Assembly (NCBI GenBank): GCA_000702525.1
Contig: JNIN01000001.1
Span: 1,426,001-1,490,000, forward strand
Length of the DNA: 64,000 nt
Reading direction: 5' to 3'
Source of the DNA: Lachnospiraceae bacterium AC2012
GTDB taxonomy: Bacteria > Bacillota > Clostridia > Lachnospirales > Lachnospiraceae
Shown here: positions 8,639 through 17,614 of the stretch, piece after piece
Layout of the letters: each line of letters opens with the position of its first letter
Position numbering within the stretch: the stretch's first letter is position 1
Program-made: the position numbers and the translations under genes
Notes under the pieces: model-generated
The model's input: the letters and a program-made list of their open reading frames with translations, nothing else
Databases searched by the model: none
What the model was told of the DNA's origin: nothing

Positions 8639-8861
8639 TTATCCACAATCGATTGTAGATAGTTTTGCAATTTCGATTGTGGATTTTTTATGTCCATATA
8701 CGTAGGATTACAGGTGTTATCCACATTATCCACAATCGCAAAAAGCCTTGTATTCACTGGGTTTGTGCGTTCTTTTCCTATTTCACATTGAAAATTTCTA
8801 TGTTATAATTCCAATCAGGTTGGATGGATACAGAGCTTACATGTCCATCTATTGTGGACAA
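8639..8861. promoter_or_regulatory. DnaA-box cluster upstream of dnaD
   Basis: Three perfect TTATCCACA boxes occur at 8639-8647, 8717-8725 and 8726-8734, the last two with no gap. A variant box in the other orientation (TGTGGACAA) lies at 8853-8861. They sit in the 349-base gap between murC and dnaD. The likely role is DnaA control of the dnaD-dnaI operon or DnaA titration; this is inference. Nothing else was recognised in the gap except the murC terminator and a TATAAT at 8804-8809. Confidence 0.7.
8641..8689 (+). terminator. Intrinsic terminator after murC
   Basis: A 12-bp stem (ATCCACAATCGA with TCGATTGTGGAT) is followed by a run of six T. The left arm contains most of a DnaA box. Confidence 0.85.
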
Positions 8862-8975
8862 GTACGAACTGTACTCGTTTTTGAGAGGGATTGTAATTGC
8901 GCCATGTGGAGATGTTTCCCCATAGACATTTCCACTGGACCAATTACATAAAAAATGAGAGGTTGAATAAACAAT

Positions 8976-10100
8976 ATGCCAGAAGACGTAACACTTCATA
9001 CGAACAGCCCGAAACAGGTGACTGTAGTATCTAATACATTTATTGACAATTTCATGTCACAGGCCAATGGAGAATATGTAAAAATTTATCTTTATCTCCT
9101 TCGTTGCCTTAGTCATAATGGTCACTCCTTCTCTGTTTCTGAGATGGCTGATCGATTTGATCACACAGAAAAAGATATTAAGAGAGCCCTGCACTACTGG
9201 CAGGAGCATAACTTACTTAAATTAGAATATAATGAATCACAGGAATTGATCGGTATCTGCTTACTTGATCCTGAGCACGCAGTTCAAAAAGATGCTGATA
9301 TCATCTCCGGTACATTTGACACAACGGGCAATCTTGCTGTTGCTGTCAATGAAGACAGTGTAAAGAAGATTTCACACCGCACCGGACTTGAACCAAGCAA
9401 GAATGAACCTGCTGTTCCAGCCTATTCCTTAGAACAGCTTGCTGCCTTCCAGAATGACAATGTTGTAGCAGAACTTCTCACCATTACAGAGATGTATCTC
9501 GGACATACATTGAATGCAACAGAGACCAATACCGTTATTTTCTGGTATGACTCTCTGAAGTTAAGTCCGGAAGTTATTGATTATCTGATTACCTACTGTA
9601 TCGAAAAGAAGCATAATAGTATTCACTATATGAACAAGGTGGCAATCAGCTTCCATGAAGATGGTATTCAGTCTGTAGAAGAAGCAAAAGCTAGAAATAG
9701 CATGCATAGCAAAAATTATTTCACCGTTGCAAAATCACTCGGTATTACAAACCGCTCTCTGATTCAGTCTGAGCAGGAATTAATTGAAAAATGGACAAAG
9801 ATCTATAAGCTTCCGCTCGATATTATTACAGAAGCCTGCAGAAGAACCATTGCTCGTACGAATCAGCCAAGCTTTGAATATACGGATACCATCCTGAAGA
9901 GCTGGCACGAGAAGCATGTCCAGTCCATGGACGATATTGCACGTGTGGATGCAGAACATAATAAGAATAAGTTCGTTCAGAACATGAAGACTAACAACAA
10001 TAATGGCAATACACCTGCTGCTCCAGCGAATCGTTTCCACAATTTCGAAGAACGAAAGAATGATTACGATGAACTCGAGAGAAAATTATTAGGATACTAA
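8976..10100 (+). CDS. DnaD-domain primosome protein
   Basis: A Firmicutes DnaD/DnaB-type protein that remodels DNA at origins and helps load the replicative helicase. The 374-residue protein has an N-terminal winged-helix-like part (GEYVKIYLYLLRCLSHNGHSF, then SVSEMADRF) and a DnaD-type helical domain near residues 160-240 (LTITEMYLGHTLNATETNT, YCIEKKHNSIHYM). A second helical repeat follows at about 250-310 (WTKIYKLPLDIITEACRRTI), then a polar tail ending YDELERKLLGY. It is followed after 12 bases by the helicase-loader gene. The upstream gap carries DnaA boxes. Confidence 0.9.
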   Translation: MPEDVTLHTNSPKQVTVVSNTFIDNFMSQANGEYVKIYLYLLRCLSHNGHSFSVSEMADRFDHTEKDIKRALHYWQEHNLLKLEYNESQELIGICLLDPEHAVQKDADIISGTFDTTGNLAVAVNEDSVKKISHRTGLEPSKNEPAVPAYSLEQLAAFQNDNVVAELLTITEMYLGHTLNATETNTVIFWYDSLKLSPEVIDYLITYCIEKKHNSIHYMNKVAISFHEDGIQSVEEAKARNSMHSKNYFTVAKSLGITNRSLIQSEQELIEKWTKIYKLPLDIITEACRRTIARTNQPSFEYTDTILKSWHEKHVQSMDDIARVDAEHNKNKFVQNMKTNNNNGNTPAAPANRFHNFEERKNDYDELERKLLGY

Positions 10101-10112
10101 GAGGATTAGAAG

Positions 10113-11099
10113 ATGGCACTGACGAATAGTCAATATGATCAGATCATGCGTATCTATCAGGACAGACAACGACATAGAGATCACATCCTCCGTGAACACG
10201 CGGATGAAGTCTACTCCAAAATTCCTGCCTTTCAGGAAATCGATGATGACATCCGCGAAGCCAGCATGGAGGAATTACGTTTACGATTATCCAAGACTAC
10301 TCCATCCGAAGGTTCGTCACTTCACGACCGGATTGAAGCGCTTCGCCAGAAGAGAATCAAACTCCTGGTAGCGAATGGATACTCACAAGACTATCTCAAT
10401 CCTCCCTACGTATGCCCCGATTGCAAAGATACGGGATATATCGAGAATGAACATTGCCATTGTTTCAAGCAAGAGGCTATTAATCTCATCTACCATCAGT
10501 CTAACTTGACCGATGTTCTATCAAGAGAAAACTTCCAGAACTTCAAGCTGGAATACTATGACAATACACAAATCGACACAAAAGCCGGCATCACCGCCAG
10601 ACAGAATGCAGAAATCGCATTTAAAACCAGTTGGGATTTCTGTAAAGATTTTAAGGAACAGGGTGGCAACCTCTGTATCTATGGCGGAACGGGTACCGGT
10701 AAGACATTTTTAACCCATTGCATAACAAATCAGCTGTTAAAGCAAGGTTTTTCCGTAATTTACTTTACAGCTTTTCAATTATTTGATATATTTCAAAAGG
10801 CCACTTTTCATAAGAATAGGGACGCACAGGAAGATTATGAGAATATTTTCAGTTGCGACCTCTTAATAATCGATGACCTTGGCACAGAATTCTCAAATTC
10901 ATTCACTAATTCTCAATTATTTTTGTGCCTAAACGAAAGACTTCTCCGTGGGAAGTCGGTTGTGATTTCCACCAACCTCGGGGTGGGTGAAATTGCAAAT
11001 GTCTACGGCGAACGTATCATTTCTAGAATTTCAAGTGAATATAAGCTTATTAAACTTTTCGGCGATGACATCCGCACGAAAAAGATTAATAATAGATAG
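10113..11099 (+). CDS. dnaI: Primosomal AAA+ helicase loader, DnaI/DnaC type
   Basis: ATPase that loads the hexameric helicase onto single-stranded DNA. The 328-residue protein has an N-terminal cysteine cluster (CPDCKDTGYIENEHCHCF, about 106-123) likely to bind zinc, a Walker A motif GGTGTGKT near residue 195, and Walker B LLIIDDLGTEF, followed by the IstB/DnaC-type helicase-loader core. In Bacillus DnaI the N-terminal zinc domain binds the helicase; the same is expected here. It is placed 12 bases after dnaD, and prs follows after 42 bases, so the three may form one operon. Confidence 0.92.
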   Translation: MALTNSQYDQIMRIYQDRQRHRDHILREHADEVYSKIPAFQEIDDDIREASMEELRLRLSKTTPSEGSSLHDRIEALRQKRIKLLVANGYSQDYLNPPYVCPDCKDTGYIENEHCHCFKQEAINLIYHQSNLTDVLSRENFQNFKLEYYDNTQIDTKAGITARQNAEIAFKTSWDFCKDFKEQGGNLCIYGGTGTGKTFLTHCITNQLLKQGFSVIYFTAFQLFDIFQKATFHKNRDAQEDYENIFSCDLLIIDDLGTEFSNSFTNSQLFLCLNERLLRGKSVVISTNLGVGEIANVYGERIISRISSEYKLIKLFGDDIRTKKINNR

Positions 11100-11141
11100 T
11101 AATTGAATAGTATTTAGTTTTTTAGGAGGAATTAAACTAAA

Positions 11142-12320
11142 ATGGCAAACGACAATCTGAAATCAACAAGACCGGTTGCACCTCTCGGAATCATTTCCTT
11201 GAAGTCATGTATCGAACTCGGAGAGAAGGCGAATGAATACCTTCTGAAGTGGAGATCTGAACGTGATTATGATCCATTGATCGACGAACGCAACACTTCT
11301 TACAGAGATGACAAATCTTACCTTGTAAAAACAAGTGTACCTAGATTTGGTTCTGGTGAAGCAAAGGGTACGATCCTTCAGTCCGTTCGTGGTCTCGATC
11401 TCTATATCATCGTTGACGTAACAAACTGGAGCTTAACATACAAGGTTTGTGGACAGACAAATCATATGTCCCCAGACGATCATTACTCTGATTTAAAGCG
11501 TATTATCGCTGCTGTTGAAGGAAAAGCAAGACGTATTACGGTTATCATGCCTTTCTTATATGAGAGCCGTCAGCATCGTCGTACATCTAGAGAATCTTTA
11601 GATTGCGCACTTGCTCTTCAGGAATTAACATCTATGGGTGTTGATAACATCATTACTTTCGATGCACACGATCCTAGAGTACAGAATGCAATTCCTCTTC
11701 ATGGATTTGAAACAGTACAGTCAACTTACCAGTTCATCAAGGGAATCTGCTCAGAAGTGGATGACTTAAAGTTAGATAATGATCACTTAATGATTATCTC
11801 TCCTGATGAAGGTGGTACTGGACGTGCCGTATATATGGCATCTGTACTTGGTGTTGATATGGGTATGTTCTACAAGAGACGTGACTACTCTAAGATTGTC
11901 GATGGCCGTAACCCTATCGTTGCACATGAATTCCTTGGTTCTTCCGTTGAAGGAAAGGACGTATTCATTGTTGACGATATGATTTCCTCCGGCGAATCTA
12001 TGATTGACGTAGCTTCTGAACTGAAGAAGCGTAAGGCAAATCGTATTTTCGTTATCGCAACTTTCGGTCTCTTCACAAATGGTATGGAGAAATTCGACAA
12101 AGCGGTTGCAGATGGTATCATCTACAAGGTTGTAACAACAAACCTCGTATACCAGCAGCCTGAATTACTTCAGAGAGATTATTACATCAGCTGCGGAATG
12201 AGCAAATATATCGCTTACATCATCGATACATTAAATCATGACGCATCTATGAGCGAACTCTTAGACCCATATAAGAGAATCGAAAAAGTTGTTAATAAAT
12301 ATCGAGAAGAACATAAATAA
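11142..12320 (+). CDS. prs: Ribose-phosphate pyrophosphokinase (PRPP synthetase)
   Basis: Makes PRPP from ribose-5-phosphate and ATP for nucleotide, histidine, tryptophan and NAD synthesis. The C-terminal PRPP-binding loop is clear (DVFIVDDMISSGESMIDVA), as is a central ATP/flexible-loop segment (VIMPFLYESRQHRR) and a DAHDPRVQNAIP segment. At 392 residues it is longer than the usual form of about 315, with extra sequence at the N-terminus and around the Thr/Tyr-rich middle. That is a variant I associate with some Clostridia. AGGAGG lies before the ATG. It ends in a bidirectional terminator. Confidence 0.92.
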   Translation: MANDNLKSTRPVAPLGIISLKSCIELGEKANEYLLKWRSERDYDPLIDERNTSYRDDKSYLVKTSVPRFGSGEAKGTILQSVRGLDLYIIVDVTNWSLTYKVCGQTNHMSPDDHYSDLKRIIAAVEGKARRITVIMPFLYESRQHRRTSRESLDCALALQELTSMGVDNIITFDAHDPRVQNAIPLHGFETVQSTYQFIKGICSEVDDLKLDNDHLMIISPDEGGTGRAVYMASVLGVDMGMFYKRRDYSKIVDGRNPIVAHEFLGSSVEGKDVFIVDDMISSGESMIDVASELKKRKANRIFVIATFGLFTNGMEKFDKAVADGIIYKVVTTNLVYQQPELLQRDYYISCGMSKYIAYIIDTLNHDASMSELLDPYKRIEKVVNKYREEHK

Positions 12321-12331
12321 ATCATAATAAA

Positions 12332-12373
12332 AACTCCCCCAGACGTGAGTCACCGCTCACTTCTGGGGGAGTT
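12332..12373. terminator. Bidirectional terminator between prs and the 12.4-kb gene
   Basis: Long stem AACTCCCCCAGA with TCTGGGGGAGTT, extended by GTGAG/CTCAC, with A-rich and T-rich flanks. It serves the convergent genes on both sides. Confidence 0.85.
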
Positions 12374-12377
12374 CATT

Positions 12378-13316
12378 TTAATTTAACGAAATCGAATCTG
12401 GTACAACCGTATCAACAGTTTCCTCCGAACCATCCATTGTATATGTTACCAGCATGTTTTCACCACTGTGACTCCGCACATATTCTGCCAATTCAGCATT
12501 TTCACTTAAATCCACTTGTACATATTTTCCGTACATCGAATCATCTGCATCATTTGAAAACGAATATTCAAAAGTAAATATGCCATCATTATCGAATCCC
12601 AAATCAGAGCCAACAAAAGAATGTACTGTAGCGTCACCTTCGTTTGAAGAATTACTATTCGGACTCAATACCTCATGTGTGATGGATATAGAATTTATGC
12701 TATATCCATCAAAACAACTGTACTCATTTTTTGATAAGACAATTTCTACATTATTCGTATTACTACCGGCACCATTTTCAGTCTTTAAAACGGCATCGAC
12801 AATTACTATATCATCACTCTCTTCTTTTACCTCGTATGATGATATACTGCCATCCCCTAATGTTTCTGATGCGTCATCATAAATATTCACTCCATCTTTA
12901 ACCGAATTCAATTCAAGATCCTGTCCCGTCAATGAATACTGGATATACTCTGCTTGTTCTTTTGTAAGAACTCCTCCATTTTCGGATGCATTTTCCATTG
13001 CATATTCTGGTATATAATGTGAGTTTTGTAAAAAGATACGTATAAAATTTGTTTCCCATTCCGCACCATGAACTACGGTATCATCAAATTCATCGTATGT
13101 AAGTGCTAATGTAACAATCGCTCCTTCTAACTCTTCTCCAATTTCAAATTCTTCTGGATAATTATACGGTTCTACTGATAAACTCTTATCTGACTCAATC
13201 TTCTGAAGCTCAATGTCATCTCGTTTTTTTAGATAAGATGTTACTACTATAGTGACTATCAGTATTACAACCATAAATAAAAGTAACAATAGCACCCTTT
13301 TTGTTCTTCGTCTCAT
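12378..13316 (-). CDS. Membrane-anchored protein of unknown function
   Basis: The 312-residue product has one N-terminal membrane segment (residues 8-28, VLLLLLFMVVILIVTIVVTS) after a basic MRRRTKR, so most of the protein should lie outside the membrane. The outer part is acidic and rich in Asp, Glu, Ser and Asn, with no cysteine pair or catalytic motif that I recognise. It is last on the minus strand in the ABC-transporter cluster, 72 bases after the preceding gene, and ends at the shared terminator. A role with the neighbouring ECF-controlled envelope genes is inference from position only. Confidence 0.75.
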   Translation of the reverse strand: MRRRTKRVLLLLLFMVVILIVTIVVTSYLKKRDDIELQKIESDKSLSVEPYNYPEEFEIGEELEGAIVTLALTYDEFDDTVVHGAEWETNFIRIFLQNSHYIPEYAMENASENGGVLTKEQAEYIQYSLTGQDLELNSVKDGVNIYDDASETLGDGSISSYEVKEESDDIVIVDAVLKTENGAGSNTNNVEIVLSKNEYSCFDGYSINSISITHEVLSPNSNSSNEGDATVHSFVGSDLGFDNDGIFTFEYSFSNDADDSMYGKYVQVDLSENAELAEYVRSHSGENMLVTYTMDGSEETVDTVVPDSISLN

Positions 13317-13388
13317 CTCGTTATATACCTCTTACTCTATTTCAGCATGACCTAAATCATATTATTAAAGTCGTATAAACATATTTTT

Positions 13389-13658
13389 TTACATAGGTCC
13401 CAAAAGATTTTGTCCACCCTTTAGTTTTAATTCTGCTTCCATTCTCGCCTTATATATATCATTCTCTAATTGTGTCTGTGATGGTCCGATATCTTTTACA
13501 TCTTTTGGAGCATTTTCTCCAATAAATTTTCTCATTGGACGCTTTCCGCTTAACTGTTTTTTATAATCACGTTCCGAATATATTATCTTAAAAATAGGTA
13601 CCATCAAAACAAGAACTGCTAAAATCACCACCAATAAAATTGAAATATTCATGTCCAA
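13389..13658 (-). CDS. Small single-pass membrane protein
   Basis: An 89-residue product with one N-terminal membrane segment (ISILLVVILAVLVLMVPIFK) and a basic, then polar tail (KRPMRKFIGENAPKDVKDIG). No known family was recognised. It lies 10 bases after the upstream gene, which supports a real cotranscribed gene. It has no cysteine and no cleavage-site pattern, so it probably stays in the membrane. Confidence 0.65.
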   Translation of the reverse strand: MDMNISILLVVILAVLVLMVPIFKIIYSERDYKKQLSGKRPMRKFIGENAPKDVKDIGPSQTQLENDIYKARMEAELKLKGGQNLLGPM

Positions 13659-13668
13659 CTCCTTTATT

Positions 13669-14220
13669 TCATCCCAATCTCCATCGATTCTTCACCGGAT
13701 AGTGTTTTCCAGATATCCAAAAATCTTTCGCCCGTATTTCATAGCTTTTAAGATTTCGAAATTGATCCACAAATAATTTGTAACAGATTTTTACCGCCCG
13801 TTCTTCCCTTGGCTGTAAATCAATCACTAGATTATCATCTTCCGTATTCAATTGAACTTCTTGCGGTATCGCATTGGAATAAATACGATTCTCAATATTT
13901 AAATCATACAAATAGACCTCTTGCTCCTTATCATTTTGATTCGACAACAGCACTTTTGATTCAACAACAACAAAGTCAGCGCCATTATCAAATGCATCCA
14001 CGATATCTGGTCCATATTTATCAACTGCTTCGGCTTGGTTATATACTTTCGCAGTTTCTACTGTTAGATTCACATTCTGATCCCACTCCGCTGTTTCACC
14101 TATTGGAATATCCTTATATTCTACCTGCGGATATTTCCTATTCACATATACAATTCTAGAAACCACGAATAAAACCGCAACAATAATAACAAACCTTCTA
14201 ATCCATCTATTTCTTTTCAA
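13669..14220 (-). CDS. Membrane-anchored DUF5028-like protein
   Basis: The 183-residue product has an N-terminal anchor (FVIIVAVLFVVSRIVYV) and an outer domain with the pattern IPIGETAEWDQNVNLTVETA followed by a beta-rich section (DFVVVESKVLLSN, EVYLYDLNIEN). This resembles the DUF5028/DUF4352 immunoglobulin-like group; the family name is from memory and moderately sure. The lipoprotein at 16405-17064 has a similar plan. The start is a TTG at 14220 with AAGGA four bases upstream; it overlaps the end of the ATPase gene, so the two are likely coupled. Confidence 0.7.
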   Translation of the reverse strand: MKRNRWIRRFVIIVAVLFVVSRIVYVNRKYPQVEYKDIPIGETAEWDQNVNLTVETAKVYNQAEAVDKYGPDIVDAFDNGADFVVVESKVLLSNQNDKEQEVYLYDLNIENRIYSNAIPQEVQLNTEDDNLVIDLQPREERAVKICYKLFVDQFRNLKSYEIRAKDFWISGKHYPVKNRWRLG

Positions 14221-14839
14221 GTCGTCCTTCTTTCATCTGATATAATTCATCTGATAACATCTCTAATTCTTCTAAATCATGCGATACGATGATAATCAAG
14301 GCGCCTCGCTCCTTCTCTTCTTGAAGAATTTTTTTAAATTTCATAACTGCATCATCATCCAAGCCGTTCATCGGCTCATCCAGCAATAGTAATTCTGGTT
14401 TCTCCATGATTGCTGCTGCTATTCCGAGCTTTTGTTTCATTCCCAAGGAATACTGTCGGTATTTCTTCTTTGCATCCTGTTCTAATCCAACTCTAGAAAT
14501 GGCACTTTGTATTTCATCGTCCGAAATCCTTTGCTTAATAGACGCTAATACTTTTAAATTATCAAATGCATTTAATCCCCCAGGGAACCCCGGATATTCG
14601 ATCAAAAATCCCACACTTTCGGGAAAGTCCATATCCTTCCCCAAGCGTTTGCCATCCATCAAAATCTGACCAGCGGTTAATCTTGTAAGACCACATAAAG
14701 ACTTTAAGAACACCGTCTTACCAGATCCATTTCTTCCTTTTATCCCATAAATCTTTCCAGAGATAAAATCTACTGAGATATCATCTAAAATCACATTTTT
14801 GTTGATGATCTTGCTTATATTTTGCACTTCTATCTTCAT
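14207..14839 (-). CDS. ABC transporter ATP-binding protein
   Basis: The 210-residue nucleotide-binding subunit has Walker A GRNGSGKTVF (about 38-47), signature YSLGMKQKLGIA (about 133-144), Walker B LLLLDEPMNGLD and the H-loop IIIVSHDLEEL. It matches the ABC-2 group that includes antibiotic and peptide exporters. It lies three bases after one membrane subunit (14843) and just after a second (15606), and together they would form a complete exporter. The substrate is unknown. The secreted small protein and lipoprotein at the start of the operon are candidates for cargo or partners. Confidence 0.9.
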   Translation of the reverse strand: MKIEVQNISKIINKNVILDDISVDFISGKIYGIKGRNGSGKTVFLKSLCGLTRLTAGQILMDGKRLGKDMDFPESVGFLIEYPGFPGGLNAFDNLKVLASIKQRISDDEIQSAISRVGLEQDAKKKYRQYSLGMKQKLGIAAAIMEKPELLLLDEPMNGLDDDAVMKFKKILQEEKERGALIIIVSHDLEELEMLSDELYQMKEGRLEKK

Positions 14840-14842
14840 TCT

Positions 14843-15616
14843 CTATAATTCCTCTTTCAAACCTAACCCGATCCATGCAACCATAGAAAACACAACTACA
14901 CTAGCTGCAACCAAATATTCTATTACACTTTTTGCCCCATACACCGGCATAAGTAAACGATTTAAAGTAAAATAGGAATCCTCAAACAAACCACCGATCG
15001 TGTATAAGATATAACAAATAACAAACGGCAGCATAGTAGCCAAAAAATAGTTTTCTATTATTGCACATAATGCAACCGTGATGAAAGCAACCGCTCCTGC
15101 AAATATTCCGTCGAAACAAATATATAACATTGTATAAATCATCGGATGTGAATAATACAATGTTGCTCCTATCTCATCAGATAATGGTCCAATTGCGACT
15201 AATGGATCCGGGTATAACAATGGTCGTTCCATCATTGTTAATATAAAATTCCAGGCCAGAGGTATCGTAATCACCAAAAAACCTAACGAGAAAACTTTCG
15301 CCCCTTGCAGCAACATATACCTCTTCTTTGTCATCCTTACTTTATATTGAAAGAAATAATTCCTCTTTTTTAATATTCCATAATCTAACCCAACGGAAAC
15401 AGAAACCAATAATGGTAATACAAAATAAAACCAATAACTCTGCGAATAAAAGAAGGAGCCACCAATCCATGAAATATATGCATTCCCAGGGATTCCATAC
15501 GCATCATATTCCGAATACAATACCCCTTCTACAAAATGACTCGTTGTAATGATTACGCCTAAAACTAACGATATCATCCAAAACTTATGTATACTAACAA
15601 ATCTTTTAAAATCCAT
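14843..15616 (-). CDS. ABC-2 type permease subunit, second
   Basis: A multi-spanning membrane protein of about 257 residues with about six hydrophobic segments (for example WMISLVLGVIITTSHFVEG, FYFVLPLLVSVSVGLDYGIL, GAVAFITVALCAII). It has the usual layout of an ABC-2 permease: one helix, an outer loop, then a bundle. The ATG at 15616 is used here because the longer reading would begin with a GTG at 15634 without a clear ribosome binding site; both overlap the preceding gene. It pairs with the permease at 15606-16403 and the ATPase at 14207. Confidence 0.8.
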   Translation of the reverse strand: MDFKRFVSIHKFWMISLVLGVIITTSHFVEGVLYSEYDAYGIPGNAYISWIGGSFFYSQSYWFYFVLPLLVSVSVGLDYGILKKRNYFFQYKVRMTKKRYMLLQGAKVFSLGFLVITIPLAWNFILTMMERPLLYPDPLVAIGPLSDEIGATLYYSHPMIYTMLYICFDGIFAGAVAFITVALCAIIENYFLATMLPFVICYILYTIGGLFEDSYFTLNRLLMPVYGAKSVIEYLVAASVVVFSMVAWIGLGLKEEL

Positions 15617-16403
15617 TTTTACAAATCTTTCCACCTACTACCATGCCTACTATTACACATAGCAACTCAACCATAATCAAACCATTAGACAATATTACAT
15701 CACCCACAACCTCTCCATTTCTAATAATCATACCGAGATGGCACGGCAATAGAACACCTTCCATAAACATCTCAGAAAAAAGAATACCAACGGAAATGAT
15801 AAATGCAATCATCCCTTGTATTTTCAACTCCAAACACATCTGAAAAACGCCTAACAGTAGCGCATTCATAATATAAAAAATGACCGTATCTATAATCATC
15901 GCACTTGTATATGTATCGAATTCCGAATTCACATACTCCACATGAAAAGGAATTCTAACCATTGCTTCTGCTTTCACTTCCAACAACAGCAGGAATCCCA
16001 CTATCATGAAATAAAAAACAGAGATGGCAATGAACCACTGTACTTTTTTCATCCACCATCTTCTATAGCTACCATATTTTGTAATATTTTCTATTCTATT
16101 TTGCCGTTCTTCACTAATATATCCATTGATGATCATCAGATAACTAATCGGGATAACAAGCCACTGCAATGGTACTTCTCTATATTTCGCTTCCATTATA
16201 TTTCCCGCCGGTCTCATTCCATAAAGTATTTTTCCAAGATGATAATAAATACTATGTGAAAATACAAAACCTTCCCGCAGTCCATCTACATAATGAAGAA
16301 AAAAATGAAGGAATAACATCACCAGTGGTATCAAACTGAGAAATATCAAAAAGCTTCTTTTCTTCACACCATATACAAATTCATAGGAAGCCACTTCCAT
16401 CAC
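15606..16403 (-). CDS. ABC-2 type permease subunit, first
   Basis: A 265-residue membrane protein with about six hydrophobic segments (SFLIFLSLIPLVMLFLHFFL, WLVIPISYLMIINGYI, FIAISVFYFMIVGFLLLLE, IAFIISVGILFSEMFMEGVL). A cytoplasmic loop with SEERQNRIENITKYGSYRRWW resembles the coupling region of ABC-2 exporters. It begins two bases after the lipoprotein stop and overlaps the next permease, so the cluster is tightly coupled. Confidence 0.8.
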   Translation of the reverse strand: MMEVASYEFVYGVKKRSFLIFLSLIPLVMLFLHFFLHYVDGLREGFVFSHSIYYHLGKILYGMRPAGNIMEAKYREVPLQWLVIPISYLMIINGYISEERQNRIENITKYGSYRRWWMKKVQWFIAISVFYFMIVGFLLLLEVKAEAMVRIPFHVEYVNSEFDTYTSAMIIDTVIFYIMNALLLGVFQMCLELKIQGMIAFIISVGILFSEMFMEGVLLPCHLGMIIRNGEVVGDVILSNGLIMVELLCVIVGMVVGGKICKNGF

Positions 16404-16404
16404 C

Positions 16405-17064
16405 TCATAATTCTATATCCGGTTTCAGTTCAACCACTGCTGCCAAATCCTTATCACAAGCAGCTTGCTCTGTATCATTTTCACTCTGTACCTTGAAGCA
16501 ATACAAATTTCCGTCCTTTACATTCGACGCATCATTAATCGCAAATATAAAATCTGCATCAACAATATCTTCTCCATCCTCAGGATGATCCACCATCAAA
16601 TCATCCGAATCAATTTCTTCCGGAAAATTCCTATAATATGTCGATGACACAATCGTTGAACCATCTCTATATTTTCCCGTAGTCTCATCTAAACATACTG
16701 CTGAAAAACCAAAAATACTTAATGGATAGTTCTCCTTATCATCCACATGTATTGTCATATTCACAACAAAATAGCAAGAACCATCTGTTATTACGCCATC
16801 AGCATCTTCCTCTGGAAAGAAATCAATAATATTATCCCATCCATCTCGTATTCTTGTTATTCTGGAAGAATTAACTGTAATTGTCATGCCATCTCGTTCA
16901 AATGTATCCCCTTCTTGAAAAACATCGCATCCATTTCCATATTGTGATAAGATTTGGGTTTTATCCAATGCAGTTTCATTTTCACCACATTCTTTCTTAC
17001 AGCCAGCTAACACGCAACTGACTGTAAGAACCAAAACCAGAAGACTCTTCTTTATTCTATACAT
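16405..17064 (-). CDS. Lipoprotein, DUF5028-like
   Basis: A 219-residue secreted lipoprotein. The signal peptide (IKKSLLVLVLTVSCVLAGC) ends in a lipobox with Cys22 as the lipid site. The mature part is acidic and has the segment FERDGMTITVNSSRITRIRD, followed by a beta-rich section (GSCYFVVNMTIHVDDKENYP) as in DUF4352/DUF5028-type domains. GGAG lies five bases before the ATG. It is second in the unit started by the ECF promoter at 17583-17612, directly before the two permeases. A role as an outer binding or sensing partner of the transporter is inference. Confidence 0.78.
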   Translation of the reverse strand: MYRIKKSLLVLVLTVSCVLAGCKKECGENETALDKTQILSQYGNGCDVFQEGDTFERDGMTITVNSSRITRIRDGWDNIIDFFPEEDADGVITDGSCYFVVNMTIHVDDKENYPLSIFGFSAVCLDETTGKYRDGSTIVSSTYYRNFPEEIDSDDLMVDHPEDGEDIVDADFIFAINDASNVKDGNLYCFKVQSENDTEQAACDKDLAAVVELKPDIEL

Positions 17065-17073
17065 TTCTGCTCC

Positions 17074-17514
17074 TTAATATCTTCCACTAATATTATCCGG
17101 ACTCCATTTACCGGCCAATCTATGTGCCCTATTGTCTTGGTCAACAGATAAAACCAAATATGCATACGAATATCTACCATGCACATTATTTGATATATAT
17201 CGATAGCTTCCTGATGGCACATATACTCTTGATGAACAAGCATTAGGAGCAATTGCACTATAATTTCCCGCATTAGATGTACCTGCGACAAATGACGTAA
17301 ATCCAATAATTCCCTTATTACTCTTTACATAACTAGCAGTATTATCCGTTTTCGATCTTGGAGCAACAGCAGCATCAGTTCCATCTGCAATATAAGAAAA
17401 ACTAAAAGTCGTATCCGTATGATTATTCGCCTGTGCAGTCATATCGAATTGCAAATACGTACAAATCATCAATGCGCTTAATAAACCGATCCCTAAAATT
17501 TTCTTTCCTTTCAT
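17074..17514 (-). CDS. Small secreted protein, DUF2712-like
   Basis: A 146-residue secreted protein. The chosen start (MKGKKILGIGLL) has AGGAGG upstream; an in-frame ATG 27 bases earlier would place that site inside the gene. The signal peptide ends near AQANNHTDT. The mature part, about 120 residues, is rich in Ser, Tyr, Asn and Gly, has KTDNTASYVKSNKG near the middle and ends with AGKWSPDNISGRY. The layout resembles DUF2712 proteins, which are often found with ABC transporters; that assignment is from memory. It is the first gene after the second ECF promoter. It could be a bacteriocin-like or cell-surface protein; its function is not known. Confidence 0.7.
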   Translation of the reverse strand: MKGKKILGIGLLSALMICTYLQFDMTAQANNHTDTTFSFSYIADGTDAAVAPRSKTDNTASYVKSNKGIIGFTSFVAGTSNAGNYSAIAPNACSSRVYVPSGSYRYISNNVHGRYSYAYLVLSVDQDNRAHRLAGKWSPDNISGRY

Positions 17515-17582
17515 AATTAAACCTCCTGTTACCATTAACAACTATTTACTATTACGCAGGAGAATCTCACCCTCCCACATAT

Positions 17583-17612
17583 AATAGACGCTGCTAATAA
17601 TAAAAAGGTTCC
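17583..17612 (-). promoter_or_regulatory. ECF-type promoter for the secreted-protein/ABC operon
   Basis: On the minus strand GGAACC (17607-17612) and CGTC (17587-17590) are separated by 16 bases and followed by TATTATA. This is the classic ECF sigma pattern and nearly equals the promoter before the ECF sigma gene at 19665-19695. Confidence 0.8.
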
Positions 17613-17614
17613 AT

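Noticed and set aside
12580-12882. Plus-strand ORF opposite the membrane protein gene at 12.4-13.3 kb
   Set aside because: The minus-strand gene has a clear anchor and operon context; the opposite frame has no site or family match.
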